Origin: Trichomonas vaginalis G3 | Taxonomy: Eukaryota > Parabasalia > Trichomonadida > Trichomonadidae | Length of the DNA: 64,000 nucleotides | Direction: 5' to 3' | Assembly: GCF_026262505.1 (NCBI RefSeq) | Contig: NC_067204.1 | Location: 17,772,165-17,836,164, forward strand | In this document: positions 20,774 through 32,442 of the stretch, piece by piece | How positions within the stretch are numbered: position 1 is the stretch's first letter | How the letters are laid out: each line of letters starts with the position of its first letter | Position numbers and translations under genes: made by a program | Notes under the pieces: model-generated | The model's input: only the letters and a program-made list of their open reading frames with translations | What the model was told of the DNA's origin: nothing | Databases searched by the model: none

Positions 20774-23700
20774 ATGCCACGTAAGCTACGTAAGAATATA
20801 CGTAAGAGGAAGGGAGCATTGAAACATCCAATAGTAAAACTGACACCACAACAACAGTTGCAACAACAAATTATGAATGACCCCACTATGTTGCAACAAA
20901 TGTCAAGCAACCCTATGCTTTTAAACCGAGTTATTGGTGCACAGAGTGGAGGTTTAAGAGCGGCACTTTTAGCGAAAATGGCAGGCTATGGTGGAGCTGC
21001 AGACGGAACAGCTTATAACCCTCAAAGTCAAATGAATTTGAGTTCACTCAAAAATCAAATAGCAGATGTCAAAAAGTCAAACATAGACATACAGAAACAA
21101 ATAAGTGAAAACGAAAAGAAACTAGAATATGACAGACACACAAAGAAACTAAATGAGTTAAACGTAGAGAAAAGAAGAAAGAAGAACAACTGAAAGAACT
21201 AAGTACAGAGGAATATGCGAAAAAAGTGTCAGAAAAAGCAGCAGAAGTAGCAAAAATGGAACAAGATGTTATAAATTTGAAAAACCATACTACTCAATAT
21301 AAAGTACTGAAAGATGAAGAAATAAAACAAAAAGCCCTGAAGACATATATGGATAGCGATGAGTATAAAAAAGAAGTTGAAGCAAATGTAAAGGCAGAAA
21401 AACTTTTACAGTTGCAAAACCAAACCGTACAGTATGAAAACTTAGCACAAGAAAGTAAAAATAACGACGCAGCCATGCAAAAGGCAATGAAAAGCTCAGA
21501 ATATATAAAAGCTAACAATGACTGGTTAGATGCCCAAGCCAACGCTAAAGCAGCCCAACTTATAGGGTCAATAAGGACAAAAATACAAGCGGATGAAGAC
21601 AGTTCAAATGAAGCTTTAATGAATGCTGACTTTAAGAACGCCTTCGAAGCTCTTCATAGTAAGGTGAAACTAGTGAACGACTTCTCATCTGGAAAGAAAC
21701 TGAAGTCTGAAGGTTTCGACAACGAGTTAAGAGAAGTAGCACAAAATATGACGAAAATAACAGATGCAGCAACGAGACAGGCAGTTCAAAGTGCCTATGA
21801 CGCCGTTAGAGCAACTGTTGTGGAAAGTCAAGAAAAAGAGTTACAACAGACCAAAACAGACCTAGTAAATGCTTTCTTAAAAACGAAAAGTCAGGTAGGA
21901 CATTATGCTGCAGATGGAACATATGTGCCAGCTGGTGGAACTTATATACCAGCTGGTGGAACTTATATACTAGCTAGTGGAACCTATATACCACCAAACC
22001 CTCCAAGAGAAGCACCTGCACCAGGACTACTAAAACATTTACATCGTCACATGGACACAGACACAGGCATGCACCAAAACCAACACAACAACCAACAGTT
22101 CAAAACACTGCACCACAACCAACAGTTCAAAACACTGCACCACAACCAACAGTTCAAAACACTGCACCACAACCAACAGTTCAAAACACTGCACCACAAC
22201 CAACAGTTCAAAACCCTGCACAACAACAACCACAAACAGAGCAAGGACATAAAAGAAGTAGAGAACAAGGAAACCAAGAATTCTTAAAAATGCTTAAGGA
22301 AGACTATGGTTACCCAGATACTCTTGACTTTAGTGACAGATATAAAGAAGCTATTAGAAAGTTCAAGGAAGGAAATACTGACCCGAACCTATTTAGCTTT
22401 ATGGCTCAGCACCAAATGGGATATAATTTCAAACCTGGAAAATACAAGCTCGCTAAGGGATATGATTTAATAGCATATCATCCAAATGACATGACTGAAT
22501 TTACTCCAAGATATTTGGTGTCAGAGCTAAATGATAATTCAACTCTCTTCATGAAACGCGTAAAAAATAGAGACGGAACGAAAGAAGAAAGGTTTATGAG
22601 TCCGGATGACTTAGATAGGGAACTTGTTAAAAATGGTCTCGGAATATATGAAATGCCACCAGATGAGGTACAAGAAACTCCACAGGAAGAAGTTCAGATA
22701 CAACCAGACATGGAAGAAATAGTTCAGCAACAACAGCTAGAAGAGCCTGAAGGAAACAAACAAGTCCCTCCTTTGGAAACTAACTTCACAGAACTAGATG
22801 AAGATTTGGAACAGCCGAAAAATCTTGACCCTCAACAAGAGTATGCGGAGAATATGGAATCTTTCCAAGAGTCTAAGCAAAATTCAGCTGACATAGTAGA
22901 AGAATATCGAAAAATGTTCGCCGACATACAAAAGACTCCAACATCAGATGAAAATATTCAGCATAGAATGGAAGTACTGAAAGAAAATGTACGCAAATAC
23001 AACAATCCTTTTTACTTACGACCATATAACGTTCAATCTTTGGCTGAACTCGGTGAAAATAAAAGGTTAAATTTCAACAAAACATATAGAAATGAAACAT
23101 TGTTTAAAGTTCATTCAGAACCTAACCAATATGGAAACAAACCTACTTTTGTTTCTGCAGACTATGGAACTACAATGAGATGGGGTCATAAAGCTAATCC
23201 GGATAGGTGGTTCATAAACTTACAACCACAATTCCAAGAAGTTGTAGACGCAATGGAAGTGAATGGTGAACCAGATATAGCTGGTATTTTCAGCGCGGCT
23301 TTAATGCCATTGAAAGATATGAAACATGCAGATATTTTGGACCAGTATGAAATGAACATGGCTGATGGAAATATAACACCTGACGTTCTAAAACATTTAT
23401 CTCAAAGAACTACACAGAACCATAGAGATGGTATATTTGGTGAAGAGTTTAGAAAGAAAGTTAGGGAGATAGAAGGGAGAACCTATTGTACATGACCTTG
23501 CAAACGAAAGTTTGCAAAATGTCATAAAAACTTACTTTGCAGACAATGAACCGAGAAGGGATGAATATTTAAGAAAACTCAAATGGACAGTACCAAATGA
23601 AATGTTAGTATTGAAAAACATGTTCCTTGACAAAATAAAACCAACTACAGAAATAAATGACGCAAGACTGAAACATTGGGTAAAAGCTTTCCCATTCACA

Positions 23701-24036
23701 AAAGATATTATTGGTAACATGGAAAGAAAACCAGAATGGCTACAAAAACATATATTTGGAAACGAGCTTATTCCATATGGACAAGCTCTGTTTGAAGAGC
23801 TTGAACCGGAAACTCAGGAAAGAGTCATGCAAACAATACGCGAAGACTCAAATACAAACTATGACAAAATCTTTCTAGGATATAGGTTACCTGAGATGGG
23901 CGACCAGAGCCCAAAGGCAAAAAGGACATGGGAAATTTACAACATACTAGGTGAACATGAGGCAAAGATGCAACAACTTGAAGCAGAGGGCAAGTTACCA
24001 AAAGCGACACCAAAGAAGAAGAGTAGAACAAAGTGA
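20774..24036 (+). pseudogene. Coiled-coil and Gln-rich structural-type region upstream of the capsid gene (broken)
   Basis: A plus-strand coding region of about 3.3 kb. It starts with a very basic stretch (MPRKLRKNIRKRKGA) and Q-rich helices (TPQQQLQQQIMND), followed by long charged coiled-coil segments, proline-rich repeats, a glutamate-rich part, and a basic C-terminal end (KKKSRTK). Its position just before the capsid gene suggests virion assembly or internal structural proteins. I do not recognise a family and cannot say whether it was one gene or several. It is broken. Confidence 0.55.
22078..22215 (+). repeat. 27 bp tandem repeats inside the structural-type region
   Basis: About five copies of the unit CAACCAACAGTTCAAAACAC plus TGCACCA. 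The period is a multiple of three, as expected of an amino-acid repeat in a low-complexity linker. Confidence 0.9.
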
Positions 24037-24189
24037 AAGTAGTGAAGAAGTAACTTCATCTAGTGAAAGTAGTGGCAATGAAGGAAAAAGAAGAGTTAAA
24101 AACTCAGTCAGGAAGAAAGTAAAGCTTGGTCCGAGTGGGTTCTATTATGATATATAAATCCAACTATTCTATATTTTTACCCATATGAA

Positions 24190-25796
24190 ATGTACGCCGC
24201 TCAGAATATAACGCCAACAGTTTTGGATGCCATGAACGGAAATGTTTCCGAATGGTATAACGAATGCGACAATGCCATTAGAAGGTCAGAAATAGTTCCT
24301 GGAACTTACGAATATACAACTGCTGTTTCTTATGGAAACGTAGGTGAGTTTGGAGAAGGTTCTTCAACAACAGTAGATATTGCATGCGACAGGTTTCATA
24401 TTATTTCTATTGACAACTCATTCTTATACGTGGAACAAGACATTGAAATAAAACCTTCTGCCAAGTTGTCTGACAAGAAAGGTTGCAATGGAATTTTCTA
24501 TTATGTCGGATACCAATATGCTCCAGAAGTTTTCATGGATATAAGATATATTCTAACTCTGACTTAGTTCAAACAGTAACATGGGCAAACTATGAATGGT
24601 TCGCTTTGAGAAACTCAGTACAACCACAAGCTAGAGAACAAACAGACCAGTATGCAAATATTGAGAAAATAAGAAGACTTGACCCTAACGTTCCAGGAGT
24701 TTATGTTAACCTTTCTGGTTCAGATGGAACTGCTGCCACTAAAGTAAAACTGAAACTTAGAGTTCCTTTGTCATCTTTCCTCATCTTCAGGTTTTTAAGA
24801 TACTTGCCAAACTGGGCAGGAAAAATTTCTATTGAACTTACTCCAAGCAAAAATAACTTAGTCATTGCACCAACACAAGACCCATTCAGCATTACTGTAG
24901 CTGGAACTGGTGGAGCCAAGTTCTGTGACTTTTGCAAAGACAAAGTTGACTTAGACTTTGGTTTCTCAAACTTCAACAATGAAGTAAATTATTATTTCAA
25001 TGCTGCTGGAACTGCTTGGGACCCAGTTAAGTTCACATGCGAAAAGTTTGAATGCAAGAGAATAGAAAGCAGACTTGCAGTCTATATGTTGGACCCAGAT
25101 ATTTCAAATGCTTTAGCTGCCAAATATATTGCAGTTCCACTTATGTTCCCTATACACCAAATATCTGTCAAAGACTTTGCAGGTGAAGTTGGAAACCAAA
25201 GTGCTGACCCAGGTGCAAGAACAGATATTGCTTTAACAACTGCAATGAAACATGCAGATACTATGTTTGTACTGTTCAGACGAACTATAAATGACTATTC
25301 TTGTTTCTACAACCCCGGTATTAAATATCATATAAACATAGATGGCAAATATTATCCAAGAGAAGAATATTCTACAGTTGAGGATATGAGGTCATACAAC
25401 TTGACATTAGATGCTATGAACTTTAACAACAACTTCACAACAACCATAAACCCTGAAATGCAAAGTTCTATTATGCCATATGTGAAAGTATGGACTCATA
25501 CAGGAGGTCAAAAAACTCAATATACAAATGGAGACCGTTCAAACTTTTGGCTTGGCATTCCATTTGCTGACTCAGAAGACTTTATGGGTGGTATTTCAAC
25601 TGTTGGTACTGTACAAATACAATATACTGGTGACAGAGACGGTCCAGATGAACTGAGAGCAAAGAAGTTTACAAAACCAATAGCACTTTTCACGGAAGAT
25701 GCTCTTTTGAAGATTCGTTCGATGAAACCTGCTGGAGCTCCTCAGATTGGCATAACGACAGCTTCCATCGAGCAGATTTTGGCAGCAGGTCAGTAA
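24190..25796 (+). pseudogene. Major capsid protein region, double-jelly-roll type (broken)
   Basis: About 1.6 kb, the size expected of a Polinton or virophage major capsid gene. Readable stretches are beta-rich and aromatic: SIDNSFLYVEQDIEIKPS near the start, FLRYLPNWAGKISIELTPS in the middle, and GVYVNLSGSD. The central position, size and neighbourhood of packaging ATPase and helicase support the call. Assignment to the double jelly-roll lineage is inference without a structural search. An AT-rich start signal (TTTTTACCCATATGAAATG) precedes it. The gene is broken. Confidence 0.7.
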
Positions 25797-26109
25797 GTTG
25801 TTCTTGAACTGACTTCTCTCCGTCAAATATTGACAGTACGCCAGTTTTGACATAATATTGTATTATAAACTTACCTTTAGAAATATCTGTAAGTTTTGTT
25901 GTTATATTTTTGTCAACGTCAAGAACTTTCACCATTTCAGTTATACCAACTTTCTTTGCTTTATGGAAATATTTTGGTTCAGCAAAGACTGCTATTCTAT
26001 AACATTTTCCATTGTTTGTGTAAAGAACTATTCTGTCAATGTATTTGTATTGTTTGTGAGTATAAACTTTGTTCTGCTTCAATTCAATAAGATATCCGAA
26101 TACGTCCAT
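25690..26109 (-). CDS. Small element protein of unknown function, overlapping the capsid 3' end
   Basis: A 139-residue open frame starting MDVFGYLIELKQNKVYTHKQ. The first 100 residues look like a compact beta-rich domain (YIDRIVLYTNNGKCYRIAVF). The last 35 codons lie antisense to the end of the capsid region. Its start is divergent from the next plus-strand gene 18 bases away, a layout repeated elsewhere in this family. No family recognised. Confidence 0.6.
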   Translation of the reverse strand: MDVFGYLIELKQNKVYTHKQYKYIDRIVLYTNNGKCYRIAVFAEPKYFHKAKKVGITEMVKVLDVDKNITTKLTDISKGKFIIQYYVKTGVLSIFDGEKSVQEQLTDLLPKSARWKLSLCQSEELQQVSSNESSKEHLP

Positions 26110-26127
26110 CTTTTTATTCTAAGTAAA

Positions 26128-26706
26128 ATGTCATTTCCGAAAAATAGAAGCGTAAGTGTTTCAAAAGGTTTAATGGTGGTGGCAGATGTGAAGTTAAATT
26201 CACCAACTCAAACAAACAGTCAAAGTGTTGTTGTCAATGTCAAAGACAGAGATGTTGAAGTGGGGAAACCATACGAAGACGAAGATGGTATAACAATTGT
26301 TCCTGTAAAAGAACCAACATATCCTGAAGTTAACAGAGACTTAAGTTCTGTTGCAGATATTCGAAACGACTACCAACAACTGAAAGACAAACTTCAAACT
26401 CAGGAGAAGATTTGTCAAGCTTTAGGTATAATGTTAAACTTGGTCGAACACAACCCTGTAAAAGTGAACTCATATGTCATTGCACCTCATGAAGTTTTGA
26501 AAGAACTATTGAAACTTTTGACAGAGGCAGACGATATAAACATCAAAGAAATAGAACCCGACATTAGTTGCTGTGGTGTTTCATATAATGTCATTGACAA
26601 GATATACGTTATGAAAGGAGGTGAAACGTTGAACTTAAAGTATAGTTTCCCAGACGTCATAAAAATATTTGACGACCACAACATTTCATTAAAATTTATT
26701 TGCTAA
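26128..26706 (+). CDS. 192-residue protein of unknown function
   Basis: Starts at the ATG at 26128 after TTTTTATTCTAAGTAAA, which matches the start signal of other genes of this family, so upstream codons of the longer open frame are excluded. The product begins MSFPKNRSVSVSKGLMVVAD, has a helical or coiled-coil middle (QQLKDKLQTQEKICQALGIM) and a mixed C-terminal part. No family recognised. It lies between the capsid and helicase regions. Confidence 0.65.
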   Translation: MSFPKNRSVSVSKGLMVVADVKLNSPTQTNSQSVVVNVKDRDVEVGKPYEDEDGITIVPVKEPTYPEVNRDLSSVADIRNDYQQLKDKLQTQEKICQALGIMLNLVEHNPVKVNSYVIAPHEVLKELLKLLTEADDINIKEIEPDISCCGVSYNVIDKIYVMKGGETLNLKYSFPDVIKIFDDHNISLKFIC

Positions 26707-26712
26707 GTAAAA

Positions 26713-26943
26713 ATGTCAAAACTTCTTGAAAGATGTTTGAAGAAAAATAATATAGACTTTATTTCATGTAAAGGACTTTACACACTTTTGAACGATATGA
26801 AAGACCCTGTTTTGTTTGTTCGTGTAGACAAAGGAAAGTTCTATGTCTTTACAAAATATTTGAACTTCTTAGACAGAGAACTTCAAGAAACGCCATGTGA
26901 AAGTTTAGATGAAGTTCTTCTCCACTTTCAGAAAAACTTTTAA
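26713..26943 (+). CDS. 76-residue protein of unknown function
   Basis: A short open frame, MSKLLERCLKKNNIDFISCK onward, starting six bases after the preceding stop. Length and charge pattern suggest a small alpha/beta domain. No family recognised. Confidence 0.55.
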   Translation: MSKLLERCLKKNNIDFISCKGLYTLLNDMKDPVLFVRVDKGKFYVFTKYLNFLDRELQETPCESLDEVLLHFQKNF

Positions 26944-26953
26944 ATATATATAA

Positions 26954-27750
26954 ATGGCAGAAGATATAATGGTTTATACTATTACGACTAAAAACCCGAG
27001 TCATATAATTCTATAACAACAAACTTACAAAGTCCTCAAGGACGATATTGTAAACTAACCTTAAACACAATGACGACTAAAGCCTGTTTTGCTCTTTTGA
27101 CACCAGAAGACTTTATTGTTGTGAATGGTAAAAAATACTCCTTTGAAGATACTTACTCAGATATACCACCAACAGGTTTTGTTGACTTATTTAATACTTT
27201 AAGGACGGGTGTAACATGTGCTGCAACTAGAGCAGGTTTCATTATGTTTGGATGTCCGACTGAGTTTACTATAAACAATATGAGCTATAATACAAAACTT
27301 ATATCTGGTTTTTACTACCAACAGTTTCCTATAACAGGAAAAGGTGTCATACAAGGAATGTCTGTTCCATTGACTTTAAGTACACCTATTTTATATATTG
27401 TTTCAAACTTAGGTTCAAAGTGTTATTCGAATGTCGACAGAAACTACTATGACCAAAAGATACTTATGCGTATAAACAATACTTTCTCTGCTGGTTTGCC
27501 TATTGTTCATTCGAATGCAGAATTTTCAACCTTAGTGAACTCAAACACTTTGGCAAGTATAACGTTGACATTAGTTGACGCAAACTTTGTTCCTGTAAAA
27601 CTTTATGTCCTATGTATTTGTCAATGACGGCAGAAAGTTTGAATTGGAAGATGCAACTGGTGAAAGTATTGTATTACAAGAACAACTTCAACAACAAATA
27701 GCTCAAGAACAACAATGCAACAAATGCAACAACAAAGTCAAGAATAAAAA
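26954..27750 (+). pseudogene. Putative minor capsid (penton-like) region (broken)
   Basis: A region of about 0.8 kb whose readable part is beta-strand-rich (GFIMFGCPTEFTINN, GMSVPLTLSTPILYIVSN) and ends with ASITLTLVDANFVPVKLYV, a strand pattern common at the C terminus of single jelly-roll penton-type proteins. It lies between capsid and helicase regions. The penton call is inference from pattern and position. The region is broken. Confidence 0.4.
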
Positions 27751-27774
27751 AATAATTTTTTTTATTTTTATAAA

Positions 27775-29010
27775 ATGTACAGAATAGATGTTTCAGATTT
27801 TTATGACTTCCAAGCATTCAGAAATATGTGTCCATTTCGAGACTATAACAAAGCAGTCGAGAATTTGAAACGTTTAGTCATTTATGTTGACTCTGCCCCA
27901 GAATGTTATGTTATGAAAGAATGGGATGTAGTCTTTAACAAACCTAAAGCGACAATAGTTTCAGAACAAGAATGTAGACAGAAACTTAAAGAAAATAAAA
28001 GTCGTACAAGTTGGCATGAAGATGTTAGATGCTTGGGATATCTTATTGTCAAAGTTAGAAGATTTTTCAGTTCGAGGTATAAAGTTCTATACACCTTCTC
28101 CAAACTTCTATTCTATCTTCACTGGATATAAATACGAACAAGTAGAATGGAAAGAAAATATTATAGAAGCTTGGTTAGACCATGTCAAAGAAATTATATG
28201 CAATGGAACGAAAGAGTCTATGAGTATATCTTATGTTGGTTTGCAAAACATCTTACAACATCCAAGTGCTAAAATGAAACTGCTCTCATTAATTAATTGG
28301 AAAACAAGGAACTGGTAAGAACACATTCTTTACAGATATTTTGTGCAAATTGTTAGAGGGCTATTCGAACCCGAATATGACAAACTTAGAAAACATCTGT
28401 GGCAAGTTTAACTCCTCAATAGAGAATATGAAACTTATAGTTTGCAATGAACTTCAAAGTATAGATACAACAAAAGTTTTGAACTCAGATGCTTTGAAGA
28501 GTCTTATAACAGACAAAGTTGGAGTTGTTGAAAGAAAATATAAAGACCAAAGAGTTTGTGAAAATGTTGCAAACTTCATTATGGTTTCAAACAATGCTGT
28601 TCCGATGAAGTTAGAAAGTTCTGACAGAAGATATGTAGTTGTCAGAACGTCAGATTCTCATATGCAAGATACAGAATATTTTGACGACTTAGCAGAAACT
28701 TTGACATCTGACTTTTCAAACCACTTGTTCTCATATTTTATGACATTAGATATTTCTAAGTTCAATCCAAGACAAATTCCACATACCGAAGAGAGACAAA
28801 CATTGTTAGAAGCAAACAAGAGTGTATATGAACTGTTCATAGATGAACTGACTTTGAGTGTTTAGATGAAAGGTCATTGTACGATTCGTATAAACAATAT
28901 TGTCAAGAATATGGTTTATATGACAGCTTCTAAACGAACATTCTTGGCAAATGTCAAAAGTCTTTTAGATGTTCAAATGGTGTATATACAAAGAAAAATT
29001 TTTATGAGTA
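27775..29010 (+). pseudogene. SF3 (D5-like) helicase region (broken)
   Basis: About 1.2 kb. The longest readable part contains a Walker-B-like stretch IENMKLIVCNELQSID and the SF3 motif C pattern NFIMVSNNAVPMKLESSDRR, with the conserved asparagines and the following arginines. SF3 helicases unwind DNA for replication in many eukaryotic DNA viruses and virophages. It is the only replication enzyme I can recognise in this element. The region is broken. Confidence 0.75.
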
Positions 29011-29045
29011 AATTTAAAAAAATATTTTTTTATCCGATAGAAAAG

Positions 29046-29464
29046 ATGGCAAAATTCATCTCAGTAAACAAGTACATGTCAGGACTTAAAGAAGAACTAG
29101 ACCCATTCACATATTTGAATGTTTACTTCTACCATTTTGAAAAGTCTTCATTCAGCAAAGTTTGGAACATCGAACCAGTTAAGTTTGCTATTGTGACTAA
29201 AAATGGTGCGAAATTTGAAGACTTAGACATAGAAGGTTTGTTAGCAGTCAAAGAAAATTTTGACAGAAGGTTTTCAAACCTTAAAGAAGGCAAAGCATAC
29301 AAACTTGTTATACCTTATGAACCAAAGAAAGCAGACGACTATGAATATTATGAGTCTAAGATAGTTGAAGTTCAAGGTAAATTGGGTAAAAAGATTTTTA
29401 GAGTTAAGCAGTGTTTACTCCTAAAGAGGAAGAGAACATTGACATTGACCCAGAAATGTTCTAA
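29046..29464 (+). CDS. Small element protein of unknown function
   Basis: Starts MAKFISVNKYMSGLKEELDP after an AT-rich leader. About 120 residues of mixed alpha/beta character follow, with YKLVIPYEPKKADDYEYYES near the end. The exact C terminus is uncertain and this copy may be damaged. No family recognised. It is followed by a gene on the opposite strand. Confidence 0.4.
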
Positions 29465-29480
29465 AAATAAAATTTTATTT

Positions 29481-29934
29481 TTACATGTCATATCTCCCCT
29501 TCTCTGGAACTGGTTCAGGTTCTTTCTTCTCTTCTTCTACTTTCTTTTCTTTCTTTTCTTTCTTCTTCTTTTCTGGTGGAGTTATGTCAAATTTGGCGCA
29601 ACTATATTTATGTAAAAGTTCTTTGTCCTTTAATAGCTCTTCTATTCTGTTTTCTATTTCATCTTCAAGAAAAGCGCATGTGTCTTCTTTGCATTCTAAG
29701 AAATTTTGTTGGACTTCATCTTTCCAAGAGGCGTCATCTCTGTCAACAAGTCTGTCATTGACAAATTTTTAAGACTTCTCTGCCTAATGTTTTATGGTTC
29801 TTGTCATATTCCCAGAAACAGAACTTTAGAACAAATTCCCCTTTCTTGTTTACACTATGTAAGATTTTATGGTCGACAGATGTTTTGCTGTCGAAAAGCT
29901 TGTCTCGAATATAGATAGCGAAATCGCTAGACAT
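29481..29934 (-). pseudogene. Small minus-strand gene with Lys/Glu-rich tail (broken)
   Basis: Starts with MSSDFAIYIRDKLFDSKT on the minus strand and ends in a highly charged tail of lysines and glutamates. It is divergent from the packaging ATPase 36 bases away. Function unknown. The gene is broken. Confidence 0.5.
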
Positions 29935-29970
29935 TTTCTAAAAGATAAAAATTTTAATTTTTCTAAAAAT

Positions 29971-30846
29971 ATGTTAGAAAAAAAGTTTGCTGACATTGAC
30001 AAAAAATTTGAGAATGTTTTAAACAAGAACAAGAGGAAGTTAGAAAATGCTCAGATAAAACCTATACATGACAAGTTCTTATTTGCTCAGAATGGTATAA
30101 CAGGTCTAATTGCACCACCTGGGTCGGGTAAGACTTTCACTTATCTTAAAATGGCTGCACAACAACAAGAACTAGATGAGAAGAACCCATTCTATGAGTT
30201 AGTTGTTATTTGTAGTACTTCTGGTCAATTTGACCAAACCGTCAATTCGTTCAAAGATATTATAAAGAAGTCTAAGTTAGTATGTATAAAAGACTCTGAG
30301 TTGTTAGATTGGATAAAGAAGTACCAAAGAAGAGTTTTGAAGTATAATGCTATAAATGAGTATATAAATTCTAAGTTTAAAGACCCAAATGAGGAAATGC
30401 AGAGAATATTAGAGAAGAAACACTTCAGAAACAAACAGAAAGAGATAGAATACATTTCGAAGAAATTGCAATCTTACGATTGGAAGACTTACCCTCATAG
30501 ATGTCTTCTTATCTTAGATGACTTTGCTTCTCATCCTTTGTTAAAGAATAGAGAACAAGACATGTGTCGAATTCTTAAGAAGCTCAGACACTTTAACATC
30601 TCAGTTGTCATTTGTGTACAGACAGCAAAGAGTTTAAGTAAGGATGTAAAGAGAATACTTACTGACATTGTACTTTTCCCCGGATTGTCCGAAGACGATT
30701 TCATGGAACTTATGAAAGAGTCCATGGCAGGTAAGTTTGACAGACATGAACTATGGGAGAAGTACAAAGTCATACAAGACCCTCATACTTCTTTCAGAAT
30801 TCATATCTACGCGAACAAAGTTCAAATTGTAAAAAGTCAAGCTTGA
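29971..30846 (+). CDS. A32-like (FtsK/HerA-type) genome-packaging ATPase
   Basis: A 291-residue protein from the ATG at 29971, chosen because an AT-rich start signal precedes it and upstream codons overlap the divergent gene. Walker A is LIAPPGSGKTF (about residues 46-56), Walker B is CLLILDDFASH (about 175-185), and a downstream SVVICVQTAKSL carries the sensor-type glutamine. This matches the packaging ATPases of Polintons, virophages and large DNA viruses, which pump DNA into the capsid. The frame is open although the element is broken elsewhere. Confidence 0.88.
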   Translation: MLEKKFADIDKKFENVLNKNKRKLENAQIKPIHDKFLFAQNGITGLIAPPGSGKTFTYLKMAAQQQELDEKNPFYELVVICSTSGQFDQTVNSFKDIIKKSKLVCIKDSELLDWIKKYQRRVLKYNAINEYINSKFKDPNEEMQRILEKKHFRNKQKEIEYISKKLQSYDWKTYPHRCLLILDDFASHPLLKNREQDMCRILKKLRHFNISVVICVQTAKSLSKDVKRILTDIVLFPGLSEDDFMELMKESMAGKFDRHELWEKYKVIQDPHTSFRIHIYANKVQIVKSQA

Positions 30847-30862
30847 AAAATAAATGGTTCAT

Positions 30863-31669
30863 CTACCCTACTTGTTTGAAGTTGTCAAAATACTCTGTTA
30901 TTTTTTCCTTTAACAATGGCAAATCTTCTTTGAAGGTAAGTATTGTACAACCTTTCATATCATAGTGTGTTTGAGGTAACGTATCTTGAACTATTTGTTT
31001 CACATCTTCATTCGGTGTCATTGAAATCGGTAAGTTTTCGCGATAGAACCAATTTCTGTCAGATTTGTAAATCTTAGCAAGGTCGTAAAAGCTTTTGTTG
31101 TTTCTTCTGACTAAATGCAACATAACCATATCTCTGTCTTCTTCATTTTCCATCTCTTCAGTATAAATCATATACTTATAGTTCTTTTCCTTTCCTTTTG
31201 GTACCGAACGTGGTATTCTTTTCTGAATGCTTTTGTCTTTTGCTTCAAGCTTGTTCTCTAGCTCTTCACGTTCTTGTCTATGAATTTCGTCAAGAAGTCT
31301 GTAAACATGCCATGCATAACGAGGAGAAGCCCACATTGCAACAGCATTTACAAGAAGTCTATGTACATAATATCCTCTCAAACCGTTTGGCAATTTTTCA
31401 CGATTTTCGTACGGAATCTCTTCCCTCGGTTTTCCGAGGGAAGCAAGCATATGAGGAAATTCTTCTAAAAGTTCTTTTGTCTGTTGGTTTTCAAACCAAT
31501 GATATGCTTGCTTTGTAGAACGAAGAGCATTCAAAATACTTTGCATTTGGTACATATCGTCTTTGACCGAACGAATGAGACGGAGTTGTTTGTTAAACTG
31601 AACCCACTCATATTCTTCATTTATAGCTTCATGAACGATAGCAGTTGTTGTGTTCTCTGTTGTTGACAT
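30863..31669 (-). CDS. KilA-N domain protein
   Basis: 268 residues from the ATG at 31667-31669. A KilA-N fold is seen at about residues 25-140: YQMQSILNALRSTKQAY, then LPNGLRGYYVHRLLVNAVAM and WASPRYAWHVYRLLDEI. KilA-N domains bind DNA and are common in large DNA viruses and phages. A charged linker and a second domain with MVMLHLVRRNNKSFYDLAKI follow. A GC-rich hairpin (CCCTCGG-tttt-CCGAGGG, near 31425-31442) is embedded in the coding sequence. The in-frame codons upstream of this ATG come from the repeated leader and would add a hydrophobic stretch; I take the leader as promoter. Confidence 0.8.
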   Translation of the reverse strand: MSTTENTTTAIVHEAINEEYEWVQFNKQLRLIRSVKDDMYQMQSILNALRSTKQAYHWFENQQTKELLEEFPHMLASLGKPREEIPYENREKLPNGLRGYYVHRLLVNAVAMWASPRYAWHVYRLLDEIHRQEREELENKLEAKDKSIQKRIPRSVPKGKEKNYKYMIYTEEMENEEDRDMVMLHLVRRNNKSFYDLAKIYKSDRNWFYRENLPISMTPNEDVKQIVQDTLPQTHYDMKGCTILTFKEDLPLLKEKITEYFDNFKQVG

Positions 31670-31745
31670 ATCTGTCTTTACATACAAAATAAAAAAATAA
31701 ATAAAAATAAAACTAACTTTATTTTTTCTATCTTTCACAAAAGAC
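31670..31745 (-). promoter_or_regulatory. Repeated AT-rich leader before the KilA-N gene
   Basis: Read on the minus strand: AATAAAGTTAGTTTTATTTT, more T-rich sequence, then TTTTGTATGTAAAGACAG and the ATG. The same leader precedes the genes starting at 32374, 34076, 34909 and 62422 and occurs alone several times in element 2. Confidence 0.75.
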
Positions 31746-31759
31746 CAAAAATAAACGCT

Positions 31760-32374
31760 TTACATGTATTTTTCAGCAACTTCGTCAAATAATTTTATAG
31801 CTTTATTTATCTCATCTACTTCAAACGTTTCTTTACCTTTTATGGGAGCACCATACATTTTCTCAAACTTTTCAAGTAGTTCTGTTTCAGCAGCTCTCAT
31901 ATCGTTAACGAACACAACCTTGACTCTATTGACTGTACTGTCATATCTTTGAGTTATATTATATGTTCTTCCTATCTTATATCTCTTTGTATTGAAGTCC
32001 TTCGGTTTCTGAACGATGTAAAGTAAGCCTTCACTGCAACGTTCCGTATCGAATGAACCATATGTTATGAAGTTATATCCAACAACTGGGTCTAACCATA
32101 ACAAAACTATTGGTATAAGACTTTTGTCTATAAGATATGCTGTAGTTCCATAGAATCTTACCGATATCATAAGCTTAGGATTTCTTGTCAAAATTTTCTG
32201 AGTAGAAGCAATTTTAACCCAGTCGTGGGATGTTTTCTTTCCAGATGGAGATATAATGTCTGACAAAGAATATTTGTTGTATTTCTTTGAGTATCTTACG
32301 TTTAAATCACCTATTCTAACCACTTTGGTGTCATTGTCTATCTTTTTAACTGTTTCAAACTCAATGTTTAACAT
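31760..32374 (-). CDS. KilA-N-like plus GIY-YIG (T5orf172-like) protein
   Basis: 204 residues from the ATG at 32372-32374. The N-terminal half (YSKKYNKYSLSDIISPSGKK, IASTQKILTRNP, VVGYNF) resembles a degenerate KilA-N or Bro-N type DNA-binding fold. The C-terminal half has a GIY-YIG pattern, GLLYIVQ...RYKIGRTYNITQR, with a later conserved ETELLEKFEKMYG, as in T5orf172 proteins of viruses. These are usually DNA-binding or nuclease modules. An orthologue at 62422-63033 is nearly identical. Confidence 0.72.
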   Translation of the reverse strand: MLNIEFETVKKIDNDTKVVRIGDLNVRYSKKYNKYSLSDIISPSGKKTSHDWVKIASTQKILTRNPKLMISVRFYGTTAYLIDKSLIPIVLLWLDPVVGYNFITYGSFDTERCSEGLLYIVQKPKDFNTKRYKIGRTYNITQRYDSTVNRVKVVFVNDMRAAETELLEKFEKMYGAPIKGKETFEVDEINKAIKLFDEVAEKYM

Positions 32375-32442
32375 TTCTGTTCTTACATACAAGATAAAAA
32401 AAATATTTTATAAAAAACTAACTTTATTTTTTCTATCTTAAG

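Noticed and set aside
22039-22277. Minus-strand cysteine/tryptophan-rich frames over the 27 bp repeats
   Set aside because: Antisense reading of a coding minisatellite. Composition is driven by the repeat.
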